Notes under the pieces: model-generated
The model's database searches: none
Seen by the model: the letters and a program-made list of their open reading frames with translations, nothing else
Told to the model about the DNA's origin: nothing
Shown: positions 1 to 10,375 of the stretch, piece by piece
How the letters are laid out: every line of letters begins with the position of its first letter
Position numbering within the stretch: the first letter of the stretch is position 1
Made by a program: the position numbers and the translations under genes
Assembly (NCBI GenBank): GCA_019918135.1
Contig: WBZZ01006367.1
Span: 167,694 to 231,693, forward strand
DNA: 64,000 nucleotides
DNA from: Paulinella micropora
Taxonomy: Eukaryota; Cercozoa; Imbricatea; Euglyphida; Paulinellidae
Reading direction: 5' to 3'

Positions 1-344
1 TGCTGCGCGCGCCATTCAGGCGTCATGGTCCAGCCCGGCACCGTGCCTTCCACTGCTATTGTAAACACGCCCGCGCTGGCAAACACGTGCGTACACGGGC
101 CGCTGGTTGTACAAGCCTGTGGCGGCGTGCCGTCGCCCCAGTCTACCAGCCATTTTGGCTCGTCCTGCGCCCATTGCCGGCGGCGTGCGACAATTGCTGT
201 CGAGCCCGCGGCCGGCAGCGTCCACACCGCGCCGGCGGCGCCGACGGACAGCTCGAGCAACAGGTCCGTCGCTTCCGGTGCGCGCCAGGCGCAATCCGCC
301 AAGGACACCACCGTCAACGCCAGCGCTAGTAAGCAAGCGTTCAT
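1..344 (-). CDS. Secreted PKD-like domain protein (3' end outside window)
   Basis: The reading frame starts at the ATG at 344 on the minus strand and stays open to the window edge, so the protein is truncated here at about 114 residues. Residues 1-18 (MNACLLALALTVVSLADC) form a typical signal peptide. Further on, WLVDWGDGTPP followed about 20 residues later by HVFASAGVFTIAVEG is the signature of a PKD/BspA-type beta-sandwich (WGDG strand, then H-x-F/Y-x3-G-x-F/Y-T-I). Such folds are extracellular adhesion or binding modules. Seen: signal peptide and motif. Inferred: secretion or surface location. Two cysteines between the two motifs could form a disulfide. No frame break is visible in this part. 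Confidence 0.6.
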   Translation of the reverse strand, partial: MNACLLALALTVVSLADCAWRAPEATDLLLELSVGAAGAVWTLPAAGSTAIVARRRQWAQDEPKWLVDWGDGTPPQACTTSGPCTHVFASAGVFTIAVEGTVPGWTMTPEWRAQ

Positions 345-701
345 CGTCGTGTAGCTAGTAGGGAAAAACAAAGTGATATTGCAATGGACTGGCGTTGCCG
401 GTCGAAGGCTTTCTCTTTTTTTTTGCGGGTTTTTAAAGATTTGAAGAAAGAAAAGGCTAGTCCCGTTTTTTTAGATATAGCAAACAAAACAAAAAAAACA
501 AAAATTGGGAGAGAGAGAGAGAGGGTGTGTAGTTGGGAGGGGGGGGGAGGGTGAGGACGCGGGGGAAGGCTTGGACCCCTTTTTTTTTGTGCCTCCAAAA
601 ACAAAACCCCGAGAAATCGTTGTTAGTTAGCGCAAGACTATAAAATGACCAGCAAATAAGTCACTTGCCTATCCCACCACCCCTCCCCCATCCCCAGGCA
701 A
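345..701. other. Intergenic region between divergent genes
   Basis: No coding sequence seen. It holds T-rich and G-rich runs, a GA dinucleotide tract at about 508-524 and a poly-T at about 578-587. A C-rich stretch ending in CAG just before the ATG at 702 could be a 3' splice site for an upstream untranslated exon. Confidence 0.4.
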
Positions 702-2396
702 ATGAACGTGCCGCTGCGCAAGCGCGCCAAACACGACGTTCCGTCTGTGCAGACCTCTCCGTTGCTAAGCCTGCCCGAGGATGTGTGGGAACTGGTCGTC
801 GGTCTGGTCGATGATATGTCTTGGCGATTTGCGGTCTGGTCCTTTGTCTGCCGAACAGCCAGAGACGGCATTCGCCCCGCGTCGTTTCCCGCGCTGCGCG
901 TGCGCTCGGGTAGACCGCCGATACCCGAGGCCCGGTGGCAAGAATGGAAAGAGATTTCATGCCTGACCATCGACGGCAGCGGCTCCGCTGTTCTGCCGCT
1001 TGTCAGGAAGCACCGGATTACCGTGCAGACTATTTTGCTAAACATCGTCACGGATGGGGACCTAAGAGAAGCAGTGCACATCAGGGGGCTGAAGCGCTTG
1101 GGCAACATTTACAACGTAACCTCGCCTTCTGGGGCTGGCTTCACGCCCCCCTTAGCCCCGTGCGAGACCTGGCTGAGCAACTGTCAGTACGCCAGCGATG
1201 GGGCGATCAGTGAATGGCTGCGGGCCAAAAAACCGGAAACCTTGGTTTTGAGGGGGGGTGTGCTTGCAAAATGAGGCGCGCATCGATGTGTGCGGTGTTA
1301 TCGGTACGATGACCCAACTGCGGCAGCTCGACTTGGCTGGCAACTACGTCAGCGGTGAGCTGAGCTGGATCGCGACACTGGAACAACTGCAGTCCCTAAA
1401 CCTACATTCTTGCAGAGGGATTACTGACAACGCCCTTAGACACTTGTCCGGCCTGCAAAATCTACAGTACATATGCTTGAGTCACTGCCAAGGCTTTACC
1501 CCGGCGGGGCTAGCGCGGCTTGCACCCCTGCGCGAGCTACGTTATTTGTCCCTAGCCGCCACGAACGTGTCTGACCTCCGGTTTGTTAGCGACATGGCTG
1601 GGCTCCAACATCTTGACATCTCTGATTGCTATGTAAACGATGGCGCCCTGCGGCAGCTGATTAATTTACCGGATCTGCGGGTCTTGGATCTCTCACACAA
1701 TCCCGACATAACTGATGAGGGGCTTTCCTGCGTGGCGCAACTGACGCTGCTACAAAAACTGGACCTGAGCTCTTGTGTTCGCATCACCTCTGCCGGGCTA
1801 CAACATGTCATCGGCCGGCGACATTGTCTACGAGAACTGCATCTGAGGCATTGTGCGATCAGCGACCTCGAGCCCTTGTCCGCGCTCGACGAGCTACAAG
1901 AGCTATCGTTGGGTGTCGGACCCTCGCCGGCGGGCAGCTTGTGCATCTACCACGCGGGTTGAGGAAATTGAGTTTGGAAGGTTGCTGCACCAAGTACTTC
2001 GAGCCCCTGCCCGAACTTGACGGGTTACAAGATCTATCGTTGAGCGGCCGGGCCCTTACCGGTGGTGAACTCGTGCATCTACCACGCGGGTTGAAGAGAT
2101 TGAGTTTGGAAGGTGGGCCGAAATTCGACGGAGAGAATTTTCTGCACTTGTTACGGTTTTCGCAGCTGGAGAAGCTGCGCGTATGTAATTATACAAATCT
2201 GGCTCCGTCGGCTATTCGGCACCTGGCAGCCCTCCCTAACCTGCAAAACCTATTCTTCTATGATTGTCCCAAACTTGACCACAACAGCGTGCTTCAGTAC
2301 TGTGTGGCCATGCCAAACCTACAGATTCTGGAGATCATTCCGAAAGGCTATTCAACCAGCGATCAAAGATTTCAGAAGAGAGCGCCCTGGTTGTAA
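702..2396 (+). CDS. F-box/leucine-rich-repeat protein, two frame breaks
   Basis: Three overlapping frames read as one protein of about 560 residues. Residues ~22-60 contain LPEDVWELVVGLVDDM followed by a W-x-FVCR motif, an F-box-like pattern that binds SKP1. From ~residue 190 at least ten leucine-rich repeats of the cysteine-containing (AMN1/FBXL) type follow, such as LQSLNLHSCRGITDNAL and LQKLDLSSCVRITSAGL. Repeats at 1900-2110 are near copies at DNA level. The frame changes at the G7 run near 1250 (one G too many) and near 1917 in a G run (one base short). In both cases the neighbouring repeat shows the expected frame. Family role: substrate receptor of an SCF ubiquitin ligase. The indels are either assembly errors or pseudogenisation. 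The stop is at 2394-2396. Confidence 0.75.
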
Positions 2397-2820
2397 AAAA
2401 AAACCTTCCTTCGTGTACGCCCCTCACGTAAAAAAATAGTACGCTTGTTTCGAGCTAGGGCTTTTTTTCTTTTGCACAAAACATCTGATGGATGGAAAGA
2501 ACGGAGAACAAGAGAGAGTGAGTGCGGGCTTTATTAAAAAAAGAAAGACATAAACTTGTTGAAGAGACAGAGCGCAGAAGTCTGTTTTACTCGTCCGACC
2601 CTTCTTGGTAGAAACCGGAGGGGGGGGGGCCGACAGCGACTGGGGTGCACAGGGTGGGGGTGGGGGGCCGACAGCGGCTGCGGCAAAGAAACGGTCGTGT
2701 GTGTGGGCGGATGGGGGGGGGGCCGCGAAAGAGAAATGTCGGGGCTGGGGAAAAAGAAAGCCGGGTGCCCTAAAAAAACAACCAGACAAAAAGAGAAACA
2801 CGCGCGCCCGTGCGCCAAAG
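2397..2820. other. Intergenic, low complexity
   Basis: After the LRR gene there is an A-rich stretch, then G-rich runs at 2620-2760. The minus strand reads as a proline-rich frame through these runs, which is a composition artefact. No gene is supported. Confidence 0.4.
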
Positions 2821-3195
2821 ATGTCTGACCAACGTAACTACAAGGGCAGGTACCAACGGCGGCAATCTTTCCTGCAACTGCAACAAGACGAGGACGTCAA
2901 GGGGCTGCTACGCGCACGCGCTGACCTGCTGGTGAAGAGGTTGCAAGGCTGCCCGGGCGCCGCCGGACATGCCAGGGCCGCGCAGGAGCTCTTGGAAGAA
3001 ATGATGCTGTGCTTGGAAGGGGCGCTGCTAGTCTCGGCCGAGTGCGAAGAGGCACTGGACGAGGTGGGGGAGGCCACGTGGATTCGCTTCGAGCGGTGCT
3101 CCGAAGATTCTTGCAATGACCTCCTGCGCGCGGGCACCGGCTGCCTTTGCTGGCGCGAACGCACAGTTGCGCGGAAGGGCCGCGCTAAGTTTTGA
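2821..3195 (+). CDS. Hypothetical 124-aa protein
   Basis: ATG at 2821 (MSDQRNYKGRYQRRQSFLQL) opens a 124-codon frame. The frame is open further upstream, but only through G-rich low-complexity sequence, so this ATG is preferred. The N-terminus is basic and Gln-rich. The middle (~30-100) is predicted helical, with LLRARADLLVKRLQG and a Glu/Leu-rich amphipathic stretch. The C-terminus has two close cysteines (CLCW) and a basic tail. No family is recognised. The poly-A immediately after the stop and the spacing to neighbours fit an independent small gene. Confidence 0.5.
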   Translation: MSDQRNYKGRYQRRQSFLQLQQDEDVKGLLRARADLLVKRLQGCPGAAGHARAAQELLEEMMLCLEGALLVSAECEEALDEVGEATWIRFERCSEDSCNDLLRAGTGCLCWRERTVARKGRAKF

Positions 3196-3435
3196 CCAAA
3201 AAAAAACGCCGGGAGTGAATTGTCCGCCTTCCGTGTGCCACGTTTTTTTGTTGTACTCATCACCATCACCTCCCTCCTTTTCGGCTCCCTTCCGGTATGT
3301 AGATTAAAAAAAAAGATTCGTCTAGTCAACCGCAGAAAAAAAAACCAAGTCCGGTTAAGCTTTCAAAGTTACACGATTGGTTGGTCCTTGCTTTCTTTTT
3401 AATACTAGTTTGTGCCAAAAAAAAGGTTCCTTGGC

Positions 3436-3907
3436 TTATTTGCTTAAGTTGGCCTCAGCCTCGCGGACCTGCCTCCGGGCTTCCTTGATTAGGTCCCTAA
3501 GTTCCTTAGCGTGGCTTTCGGCCTCCTTGAGCTGCCCGGAATTGAGGGCCAAGATCTCTTGCAAATCTTGGATGTTTCTTTGCGTGCAGAAGACCGCCGC
3601 CTAAAAAAATCAATCGATCCAAGATATACGAACTGTGTAGCAACAGTACCTCATATGGGCTCAGAAAGGCCTTGGGTCCCAGGCGCTGCCCTATGTCGGC
3701 CTTGGTTTTGGTCCAGGGAGCGCCGCGATGGGCCGCCGTGATGATGTCGTGCAGCACGGCGGCCAGTTGCTCGTGGCTCATGGTCTCTTGGTTACGCTCA
3801 GCTTTCAATTTGTCTATGGCCCGGTCCAGTGCGTCCATTTCTTGGAAGCCCCAGGAGTCCGTGCCAACCGTCTGCTGCGCCTCGGTGGAAACTCTCCCGT
3901 CAACCAT
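3436..3907 (-). CDS. Two-exon helical protein of ~140 aa
   Basis: Exon 1 is 3650-3907 (start MVDGRVSTEAQQTVGTD, 86 codons), ending at GAG|gtactg. A 49-nt GT-AG intron (3601-3649) with a T-rich 3' end follows, then exon 2, 3436-3600 (55 codons including TAA). Joining is phase 0. Exon 2 is a strongly charged amphipathic helix (LKEAESHAKELRDLIKEA), a probable coiled coil. Exon 1 has another helix rich in Asp/Lys/Glu (MDALDRAIDKLKAERNQ). No family is recognised. The intron shows that this GC-rich block is eukaryotic and uses introns of the same size as the host gene SRP72. No frame break is seen. Confidence 0.65.
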
Positions 3908-4343
3908 TTCCGCCGCGTAACAAAACAAACGCGAGAGAGAGACAGCTGTGTTTCGAAGGGAAAGAAAATGCGATTTTTTTATGTCAAAAAAGAACCAAGA
4001 CGTCGTCGGTGCGCCCGGCCCCCCCCCCTCGCACAAATGTGGAGGGGGCCGGGCGCACGGGGGCCTTGCCGGGAAAGAGAAAGCGGGCGGGGGGGGGGGA
4101 GGGCTGGGGAGCCTGTGTTTGTAAAAAGGCTCCACTAAAAAAATCTGTCCCCCAAAGAAACGGCCAAAGTTTTAATCTGCGACCAAAAATTCCGCGGCAG
4201 AGCCATCCCTCCCCCCCGCTCTCTCTCTCCCTCTCCACTCCCCCAACACCGCTCTTGCCCCCCCCCTCTGTCTAGCAAAGAAATTTTTTCTCTGCAGTTG
4301 GTCTTTCTTTTGTTTTCGTCGTGTACCAGCCACAACCCCACGC
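3908..4343. other. Intergenic, poly-C/poly-G spacer
   Basis: Contains C10, G9-10 and CT-rich runs and no supported gene. Open frames here translate to proline- or arginine-rich nonsense. Confidence 0.4.
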
Positions 4344-5878
4344 TTAGAGCCGGCGCGGCCCGGCGTTCAAATTAGCCTTCCAGTACGTGTCAATGTAGTT
4401 CGAATCAACCAGAAGGCCAAAGGGCTTCTGCGGGTCCTCTGGTCTTGTTAGGGCCCTCTTAAGCGCAGTGTTTTCTTCCAGCATAGCGAGCAGGTGCGCG
4501 TGCGCCGAAAACGCCAGCTCGTCGCGCCAGGTCCGTGCGCCCACGCGCGTGCGGGCCTTTCTATAGCTTTGCCAGCCGTCTTCTTCGCGCAGGAACTCGC
4601 TACGCCCCACGGTCGTCTCGTACCAAGCGTCCAGCGCGTTCCTTAAAAAAAAGTGGTGCTCGCTGCCGTGATTTTTCATGATCCGATTAAGCGCGTGGTA
4701 CACGTACACGCACTCGTTATACGCGACGTGCACAAACGGCTTCTCTGGGTAACGCAGGTCAGGGTGCTTGCCGCACCAGATATCCGCCGTCAGCGCGCGG
4801 TTCTGCAACAGCAGGCGTTCTAGGCAAGGGCGCAGCCCCGCCCGGAACGCCCACTGGTCCAGCCTCGGAAGCAGATCCAGCGCCGCGCCCAGATGTTCCT
4901 CGTCCTTACGCTCGATGGCGGACAACATCGTCCGCACCAAAGAATCACATTCTTGCATGCGCTGGCACCTGGCGCCTACGAGCCTCTCGTACGTGTTGCA
5001 GACGAGCAGCAGGTAGTGCAGCAGGCCGAGTTTTCTCGGGGTTTCTGCCGGCCTGTCCGCCGGTAGCAGGCTGTTACCAATGGCGTAGAAGTTAGGGTTC
5101 GCGGCGGCGACGACCTGCCCCTTGTTGTTGAGCTGCAGGACCTCACGTTCCAGGCCCAACACCAAGAAATGCCCGCGTTGGGGAATGGGCGCACGACCGG
5201 ACAAAGATCGCGTAGGGCGATATGCAGGACCACACGTAGTACTCCTCCGTGCCAGGCCTTGCCAGCAGTGTCGGGATGCTTGCTACCTGCTTGTACAGCT
5301 GCTGGAACAACTGCGTGTGATCAACTTTGGCCTTGAGCCAACACAAGAGGTTCGTTGATCCGTAGTGCTCCGTTTCCTGCAACAGAAGCAGGTGCGAGGG
5401 GCTCCACGCGGTAATCTTCTGCAGAACGGACGCGATGACCGCGAGGACCGATTCTTTAGCCTTGTCGTAGACCGTCTTCGGGACGTCGTTCGCCGCGTTG
5501 TACTCGGACCGCTCGATTATGTTTTGCAGAGTCCGTAGGAGCTCCCGGGTCCCCGCGCCCAGTTCCTGGCCACCGCTTCTCAACAGCCAAGCGAAATTGT
5601 AGGTGCGTGGCACGGTTGGTGGCAGTGCTTGGGCCGCCAGTGCCTGCCGCTCCAGCACGTCATTCAGGCTAGCAACTGCGGCAGTGATCTGCCGCCACGC
5701 TGCAGAAACGGAGGCCAAAGGCCCTGTTGGCTTTTTCGTCGACTAGGAGCAGGTGCTGTCGCGTCACGTGGACCTCAGCGGGGCATTTGGCCTGGTTAAA
5801 GCGTGTAGTTATTGCTGTTAGCAGCGCCTCAAAGCCGGCCGTGCTTGGCTCTGTTACGACGTTAGACCACTTTTTCAT
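4344..5878 (-). CDS. Unknown ~510-aa protein, two frame breaks
   Basis: Reads from ATG at 5878 (MKKWSNVVTEPSTAGFEAL) to TAA at 4344. The frame shifts near 5720 (T run in NRA/ASVSAAW) and again between about 5165 and 5205, where EEYYVWSCISPYAIF hands over to a frame continuing HFLVLGLEREVLQLNN. All three segments have natural amino-acid composition and are largely helical. The C-terminal third contains conserved-looking aromatic stretches (FVHVAYNECVYVYHALNR, DAWYETTVGRSEFL, VDSNYIDTYWKANLN). No signal peptide or membrane segment is seen, and I do not recognise a family. It sits directly downstream of SKP1 on the same strand with about 190 bp between. The breaks look like single-base homopolymer indels. 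Confidence 0.55.
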
Positions 5879-6070
5879 GCGCAAAAGAACACAAGAACTT
5901 TTAATGCTCGAGAAAAAGAGAGAGAGAGAGAGACATAGCAACTGGCATTCCCCCCCCTCCCCTCACTTTGTCCCGCGCCCCCTTTCCCGAGCCCCCCCCC
6001 CCCCGCTCCCGATTCTTCCTTGTCCGGAACGAAGAATCGGCACAGTGCTGCGGAAATGGGCGCGGCATCA

Positions 6071-6950
6071 TCAGACGAGAGCGGCCCACGCGTTCTCCTT
6101 TCCAGTTCTTTTCTTTCTTCATCAGTGAAGTCGTCTTTCGATGTCAAAGGTCTTTCGGATCTGCGCGGGCGTCTTGCCCTTGAGCATGCTCGCGATCTTT
6201 GTACACGCGAGCAACAGCAGAGGTTCGATTTCCAGGTAGTTCGCGGCCTGACACACACACACCCCCCCCCCAAAAAAACAAACGCGACGGTTTCCTGTCT
6301 TTTTTCGGGACGCTGCCAAAAACAAACCACGCACAAAAAGCAAGAAACAGGAGGGACCAGAGTTAGCTCAAATAGCATCTCGTTTTCCACGGTGATGAAC
6401 GCAGCGTACTCCGGACCCACTAGTTCGACCAGGTCGACGCTCTTGATCGGCCTTTCAATTTCCTTCATTTTTGTCTTGCTGTAGAGCTCCATAAAGTCGA
6501 CTACTTTCTTCAGGATCTCCATATCCTTAATGTACAGTACTATACGATACCATTTGTGGTGGCCATTTTCGTCGGTTTCGTAGTCCTCCGGGTTGTTGAC
6601 TACCATTTTACTGACTAAGCCAGATAGCTTGGCCTTCGCTAAGGACAAACTTACCGACCTTCGGCTTCCGCCTTGCCGGCCGCCGGCTTTACTGCTGCCG
6701 CCTTTACTGCCGGCTTTGCCGCCGGCGTTCCTGATGCCACCGGCTTTGCTGCCTCCCTGGCGGCTTTCCTCTCTGCTTCGGCCTCCGCCCTTGCGGCTTC
6801 TCTCTCTGCTTTTGTTATCAATTTTCTTGTGGCAATTGTGAATATCACTGTTTCTTCTGTGTCCTCGTCATTTTCGTCTAGGCTCGTAGCTTCTTGCTTC
6901 TTCTCTCGCTTGGTGCTCCTAGCTTCTTGTTTCTTCTCTTGCTTGGACAT
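6071..6950 (-). CDS. SKP1: SKP1 homologue (SCF ubiquitin-ligase adaptor), three exons
   Basis: Exon 1 is 6655-6950 (98 codons plus 2 nt). Intron 1 is 6611-6654 (44 nt, GTAAGT...GTCAG). Exon 2 is 6358-6610. Intron 2 is 6248-6357 (110 nt, ending in a GT-rich tract and CAG). Exon 3 is 6071-6247. The SKP1 core is clear: EILKKVVDF, then [39 protein letters not shown], a D/E-rich [12 protein letters not shown] and the terminal KENAWAALV, matching the family's NYLDI...KGKTPEEIRKTFNI...KENEW ending. In exon 3 an extra A near 6142 and a missing A near 6107 cancel exactly, leaving the canonical ends in one frame. This favours base-calling error over decay. The N-terminus carries an unusual Lys/Glu/Ala-rich insert (~45-98), making ~241 residues against the usual ~160. 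Role: bridges cullin-1 and F-box proteins. Confidence 0.9.
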
Positions 6951-7444
6951 TTCTTTCACAAAAAGACCCCAGAGAAAAAAACGACTCCTGAGGTTGTGAA
7001 ACTTAGTTTTTAAAAATCTCCAAAGGGCCCAAAGATGTTTGCAACACGGAAAGAAAACGCGGGGGTCGGAGGGGGGGGGGGGGGAAGAGGGAAAAGCGAA
7101 ATTTCGTCCCCCAGGGGTTTCGAAGATGAGCGCCAACTCATCTTCCACCCCCCCCCCCCCACAGCTCTCTCTCTCTCTCCTTTCCTCGCCACACACGCAA
7201 AAACAAAAGCAGGGGTTCCCCCCCCCTCCCGCCCATTTCCAAATTTATTCCCCCCATTTTTTCTCTTTGCGTTCTGTTTTCTTTCTTGACGCTCGGCCCC
7301 CCCCCCTTATCCCGCCTTTGCCCCCCCCCCCCCCCGACTCTCCCCCGTTGGCGCAACCCCCTTTCTTTTTTTTCCTCCGAAGACCCCCCCCTGCGTAAAT
7401 ATGCCTGTTTTCTAAGACAAGAAAGGGGAGTTGTGCGAAGAAGG
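6951..7444. other. Divergent intergenic region with homopolymer runs
   Basis: Lies between the SKP1 start (minus) and the next plus-strand start. Contains G12-13 at about 7072, C11-14 runs at 7150-7335 and CT repeats. No gene is supported. It presumably carries both promoters, but no element is recognisable. Confidence 0.4.
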
Positions 7445-8114
7445 ATGGCCGGCCCGTTTGAAGACCGTGAACATAGTTGGCTGGGCCAGAATGCCAAGAA
7501 ATTTAAGACGTCATTTCGCGAATCTTGGCTAAGGGCTTCGGTATGTCTACAGGCACAAAAGGCCGGACGTTCCCTTAGATGAACAAAATGTCGAGGATCT
7601 GGGCAAGACGGTGCGTCTCTATCTGGGCAAGCACGGACAGAGCAGCCTCGGCGTCTTCCTTACGGGCGTGTACAAGGCAGAGCAGGCGGCCGCAGCGCCT
7701 CTTGCTAATGGCGAAGGAAAACACAGCAAAGGCCCCACTGCTGGTCGGACGAGTTCAGCAATACTCACTGCTGCAGAACCCCCAAGATACAGCGTGTCTC
7801 GATTTCTTAACGAATCGATAAAAAACCAATACGGAAACGATGTTCATAAACACCCAAATATCATCGATGACAGAGTACTAACAGATTTTGTGAGGTCCAA
7901 AGACACCAAAAGCCTTGTGTTGACAACGGCAGACCGACAAGAGCGCCAAGGCGTTATTCCAGAACTCGATTGGAATGAAGGCTTAGTCAACAAATTAATC
8001 CAAGATGATGATTCAGATTCGGTCATGGACGGCGATACATATGGCACTTGGCAAAAAAGACTAGTTAGGCTATTGCGCAAGTATGAGTCAAAAACAGTGC
8101 TCTTGCGAGCCTAG
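7445..8114 (+). CDS. Hypothetical ~220-aa protein, one frame break
   Basis: ATG at 7445 (MAGPFEDREHSWLGQNAKKF) leads to a frame that must shift by one base near 7533 (GGG run) to continue as LRYVYRHKRPDVPLDEQNV and on to TAG at 8112. The alternative, a 38-nt intron at 7541-7578 (GTATGT...TTAG), gives the wrong phase. The protein has a charged N-terminus, a Gly/Ala-rich linker (~75-100) and an acidic C-terminal part (LIQDDDSDSVMDGDTYGTW) ending in a basic helix. No family is recognised. The downstream part is less GC-rich than neighbouring genes. Confidence 0.5.
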
Positions 8115-8410
8115 GTAGGCTCTTCTTTTTTTCCATCGTCTCTTGCTCATTAAAACCGCGACGAAGGTCTCTGTTTTCCGAAAATTATGGAATGTAACTG
8201 ATGACACACACCAACACTTAAAAAAAAACCGGATTTTCAGTCTCTAGGCTGTCTTGATTATGATTGAATTGTGACCAAAGAACTTGTTTTTTTTACTGGT
8301 CAAGATTGTTGTAAACCGTTCAAATTTATGATGTTCTCTGTTGTTCGATCAAGACAACATGTGTCCCTAAGAAAAAAGGAGAGTAAGCAAGGAAGTTTTT
8401 TTGTGGTGCT

Positions 8411-8746
8411 TTATGTGCGAACCAAATCTAGCAAGTGGGGATGTTTTCGCCAGAAGTCATACATTTCCTCCCCAGACATCTTCTCGAACGTGCCGGGCTT
8501 CACTAGGCCTTTATACTCCAACCATTTGCCGGGCCCCATCCCCTTCCTCACAGGGACCGAACGAACATGTGCCTCCGTTGCTGCAGGGCCGGCGGCGCTC
8601 TCCTTCTTCTTCTTCTTTTCCTCCTTTTCCCTCTTCGTGGCGGCGCGTGTTTTGATGCCCTTGGGTGGGTCCGACGGCTCCAGAGGCTTTCTGGCCACGC
8701 ATCCCCCTGTTTCGGCCATGAGAAACTTCTTCATTCGCGGTGGCAT
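8411..8746 (-). CDS. Small basic hypothetical protein (111 aa)
   Basis: ATG at 8746 (MPPRMKKFLMAETGGCVARK). Internal ATGs at residues 5 and 10 are alternative starts. Residues ~30-50 are a Lys/Glu-rich stretch with six consecutive lysines, a likely nuclear-localisation or low-complexity tract. The C-terminal half (GKWLEYKGLVKPGTFEKMSG) looks folded. No family is recognised. Convergent with the preceding gene, about 300 bp away. Confidence 0.4.
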   Translation of the reverse strand: MPPRMKKFLMAETGGCVARKPLEPSDPPKGIKTRAATKREKEEKKKKKESAAGPAATEAHVRSVPVRKGMGPGKWLEYKGLVKPGTFEKMSGEEMYDFWRKHPHLLDLVRT

Positions 8747-8869
8747 TGCTCCTGCCTAGGTGGGCAGCAAAAACCCTTTGTTTTCACACGGTCGACACAA
8801 TAAAAAAAGAGACAGGAATTGGCGCATGAACAAGAATCCATTGAATAAAAGAGATAGAATAATAGGAAA

Positions 8870-9180
8870 ACACACAAATACGACGATACACACACATACG
8901 ACGATACACATACACGACGATACACACACGACGATACACACGACGATACACACACGACGATACACACGACGATACACACACGACGATACACACACACGAC
9001 ACACACACACACGACGATACACACACACACACACAACACACACACACACACACACAAATACACACACACACAAACACACACACACACAAACCTTTGCACA
9101 CACACACGACGATACACACATCTTCGCACACACACCTTCGCACACACACACGACGATACACACACGCACAAACCTTCCGT
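8870..9180 (+). repeat. CA-rich satellite with CGACGATACA units
   Basis: A mixture of (CA)n and an irregular unit containing ACGACGATACACACA repeated many times. Both strands read open over hundreds of bases, which is a composition effect. It is the reverse-complement type of the TG-rich tract at 9595-10235. Confidence 0.9.
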
Positions 9181-9209
9181 GTACACTACAAAAGAAACCT
9201 TTCACATAC

Positions 9210-9491
9210 AACACTCGGATTGTTTTCCCGACTACAGACACAGGCAACATTCCCCCGTACGTGTGTGCACACTGTACAACATTTATGCTTCCCACAGGAC
9301 ATAAAAGGGGGCCGCCCTGCACTACGTGTCCCATGGGTTGTGCGCGAAATCGAAGGAGAAAAGCACATTGGGGGCGCACAATGGGCTCGCCATTGCGCAA
9401 ACACAATGTTGGCGGCATTGAGCAAAACCACTTGCGCTCACCCCCACCAGTGCCAAGACAGGCCCCCCCCCTTCCCTCTTTTAACCATTGA
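9210..9491 (+). other. Possible zinc-ribbon exon between satellites
   Basis: In one plus frame the unique sequence between the CA and TG tracts encodes two CxxC pairs, YVCAHCTTFMLPTGH and GPPCTTCPMGC, spaced as in a zinc ribbon, followed by a basic NRRRKAHWG. The frame ends at 9491. No start codon outside the satellite and no splice site could be fixed, so this may be chance or an exon of an undetermined gene. Confidence 0.25.
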
Positions 9492-9594
9492 GCTGCCCAA
9501 TGGTGTTTTTCTTTCGGCTGCGCGCGAATTTCTTTGAAGAAAATGTTGGCTAGTGATAACTATGGGCTGCTTGTTTCGAACGTATGAAGGGTGT

Positions 9595-10235
9595 TATTTC
9601 TAGTCTCATTTCGTGTGTGTGTGTTGTGAAGGTGCGTGTGTTGTGTAAAAGAAATCTTGTGCGTGTGTGTGTCAAGTGTCGCTCTTGTGTATGTGTGTCG
9701 TGCTGTGTAAAAGAATCTTGTGTGGTGTCGTGTGTATGTGTGTATGTGTGTGTTTGTGTGGGTGCCACAGCATATGTGTTCGTGTGTGTTGTGTACATGC
9801 GAAGGGTTTGGGTGTTTGTGTGTTTCTGCGTGTGTCTGAGGGTTCGTCTGAGGGTTTGTCTGTGGGTGTGGGGGTGTCCGTGTGTGTGGGGGTGTCTGTG
9901 TGTGTATTTGTGAATTTGTGTGTGTGTGTGTTTATGTGGGTGCCAAAGCATATGTGTTCGTGTGTGTTGTGTACATGCAAAGGGTTTGGGTGTTTGTGTG
10001 TTTCTGCGTGTGTCTGAGGGTTTGTCTGTGGGTGTGGGGGTGTCTGTGTGATTTGTGTGTGTATTTGTGAATTTGTGTGTGTTTGTGTAGGTGGGTGTGT
10101 GATTGTGTGTGTGTGTATTTGTGAATTTGTGTGTGTGTACGTGATTGTGTGATTGTGTGTGTGTGTGTGGGTGTGTCGTGTCTTGTGTGTCTTGAGAACG
10201 TGTGTCGTGTCTTGTGTGTGTGTGTTTGTCTCTTT
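9595..10235 (+). repeat. TG-rich satellite with internal ~185-bp duplication
   Basis: (GT)n-dominated tract. The segment from about 9760 (CACAGCATATGTGTTCGTGT) recurs at about 9943 with GTGCATGCGAAGGG-like sequence conserved, indicating a segmental duplication inside the satellite. Not coding. Confidence 0.85.
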
Positions 10236-10375
10236 TGTGCCGCAAGTATCCTAGATGTAGAAACACGTTCGAAGCTTCGCTCCAACCGTTGCTTTGTTTG
10301 GACTCTCTCACTCTCTCTCCTTTCGTCCCGCCTGCCTTTTGCCCTCTTGTTTTCGTCTTGTCGCACAGGCCCGGC

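Noticed and set aside
6639-6654. A 16-nt GT-AG 'mini-intron' in SKP1 (GTAAGT...CTTAG).
   Set aside because: It leaves the wrong reading frame. Using the CAG at 6611 gives a 44-nt intron in the correct phase and a sensible SKP1 sequence.
7541-7578. 38-nt intron in the 7.4-8.1 kb gene.
   Set aside because: Removing it gives the wrong phase, whereas the sequence reads well as coding after a one-base correction upstream.
8870-9180. CRISPR-like array.
   Set aside because: No unique spacers of constant length; simple satellite.
8731-9418. Long minus-strand frames of Cys/Val/Arg composition.
   Set aside because: Translation of CA/TG satellite; not a gene.
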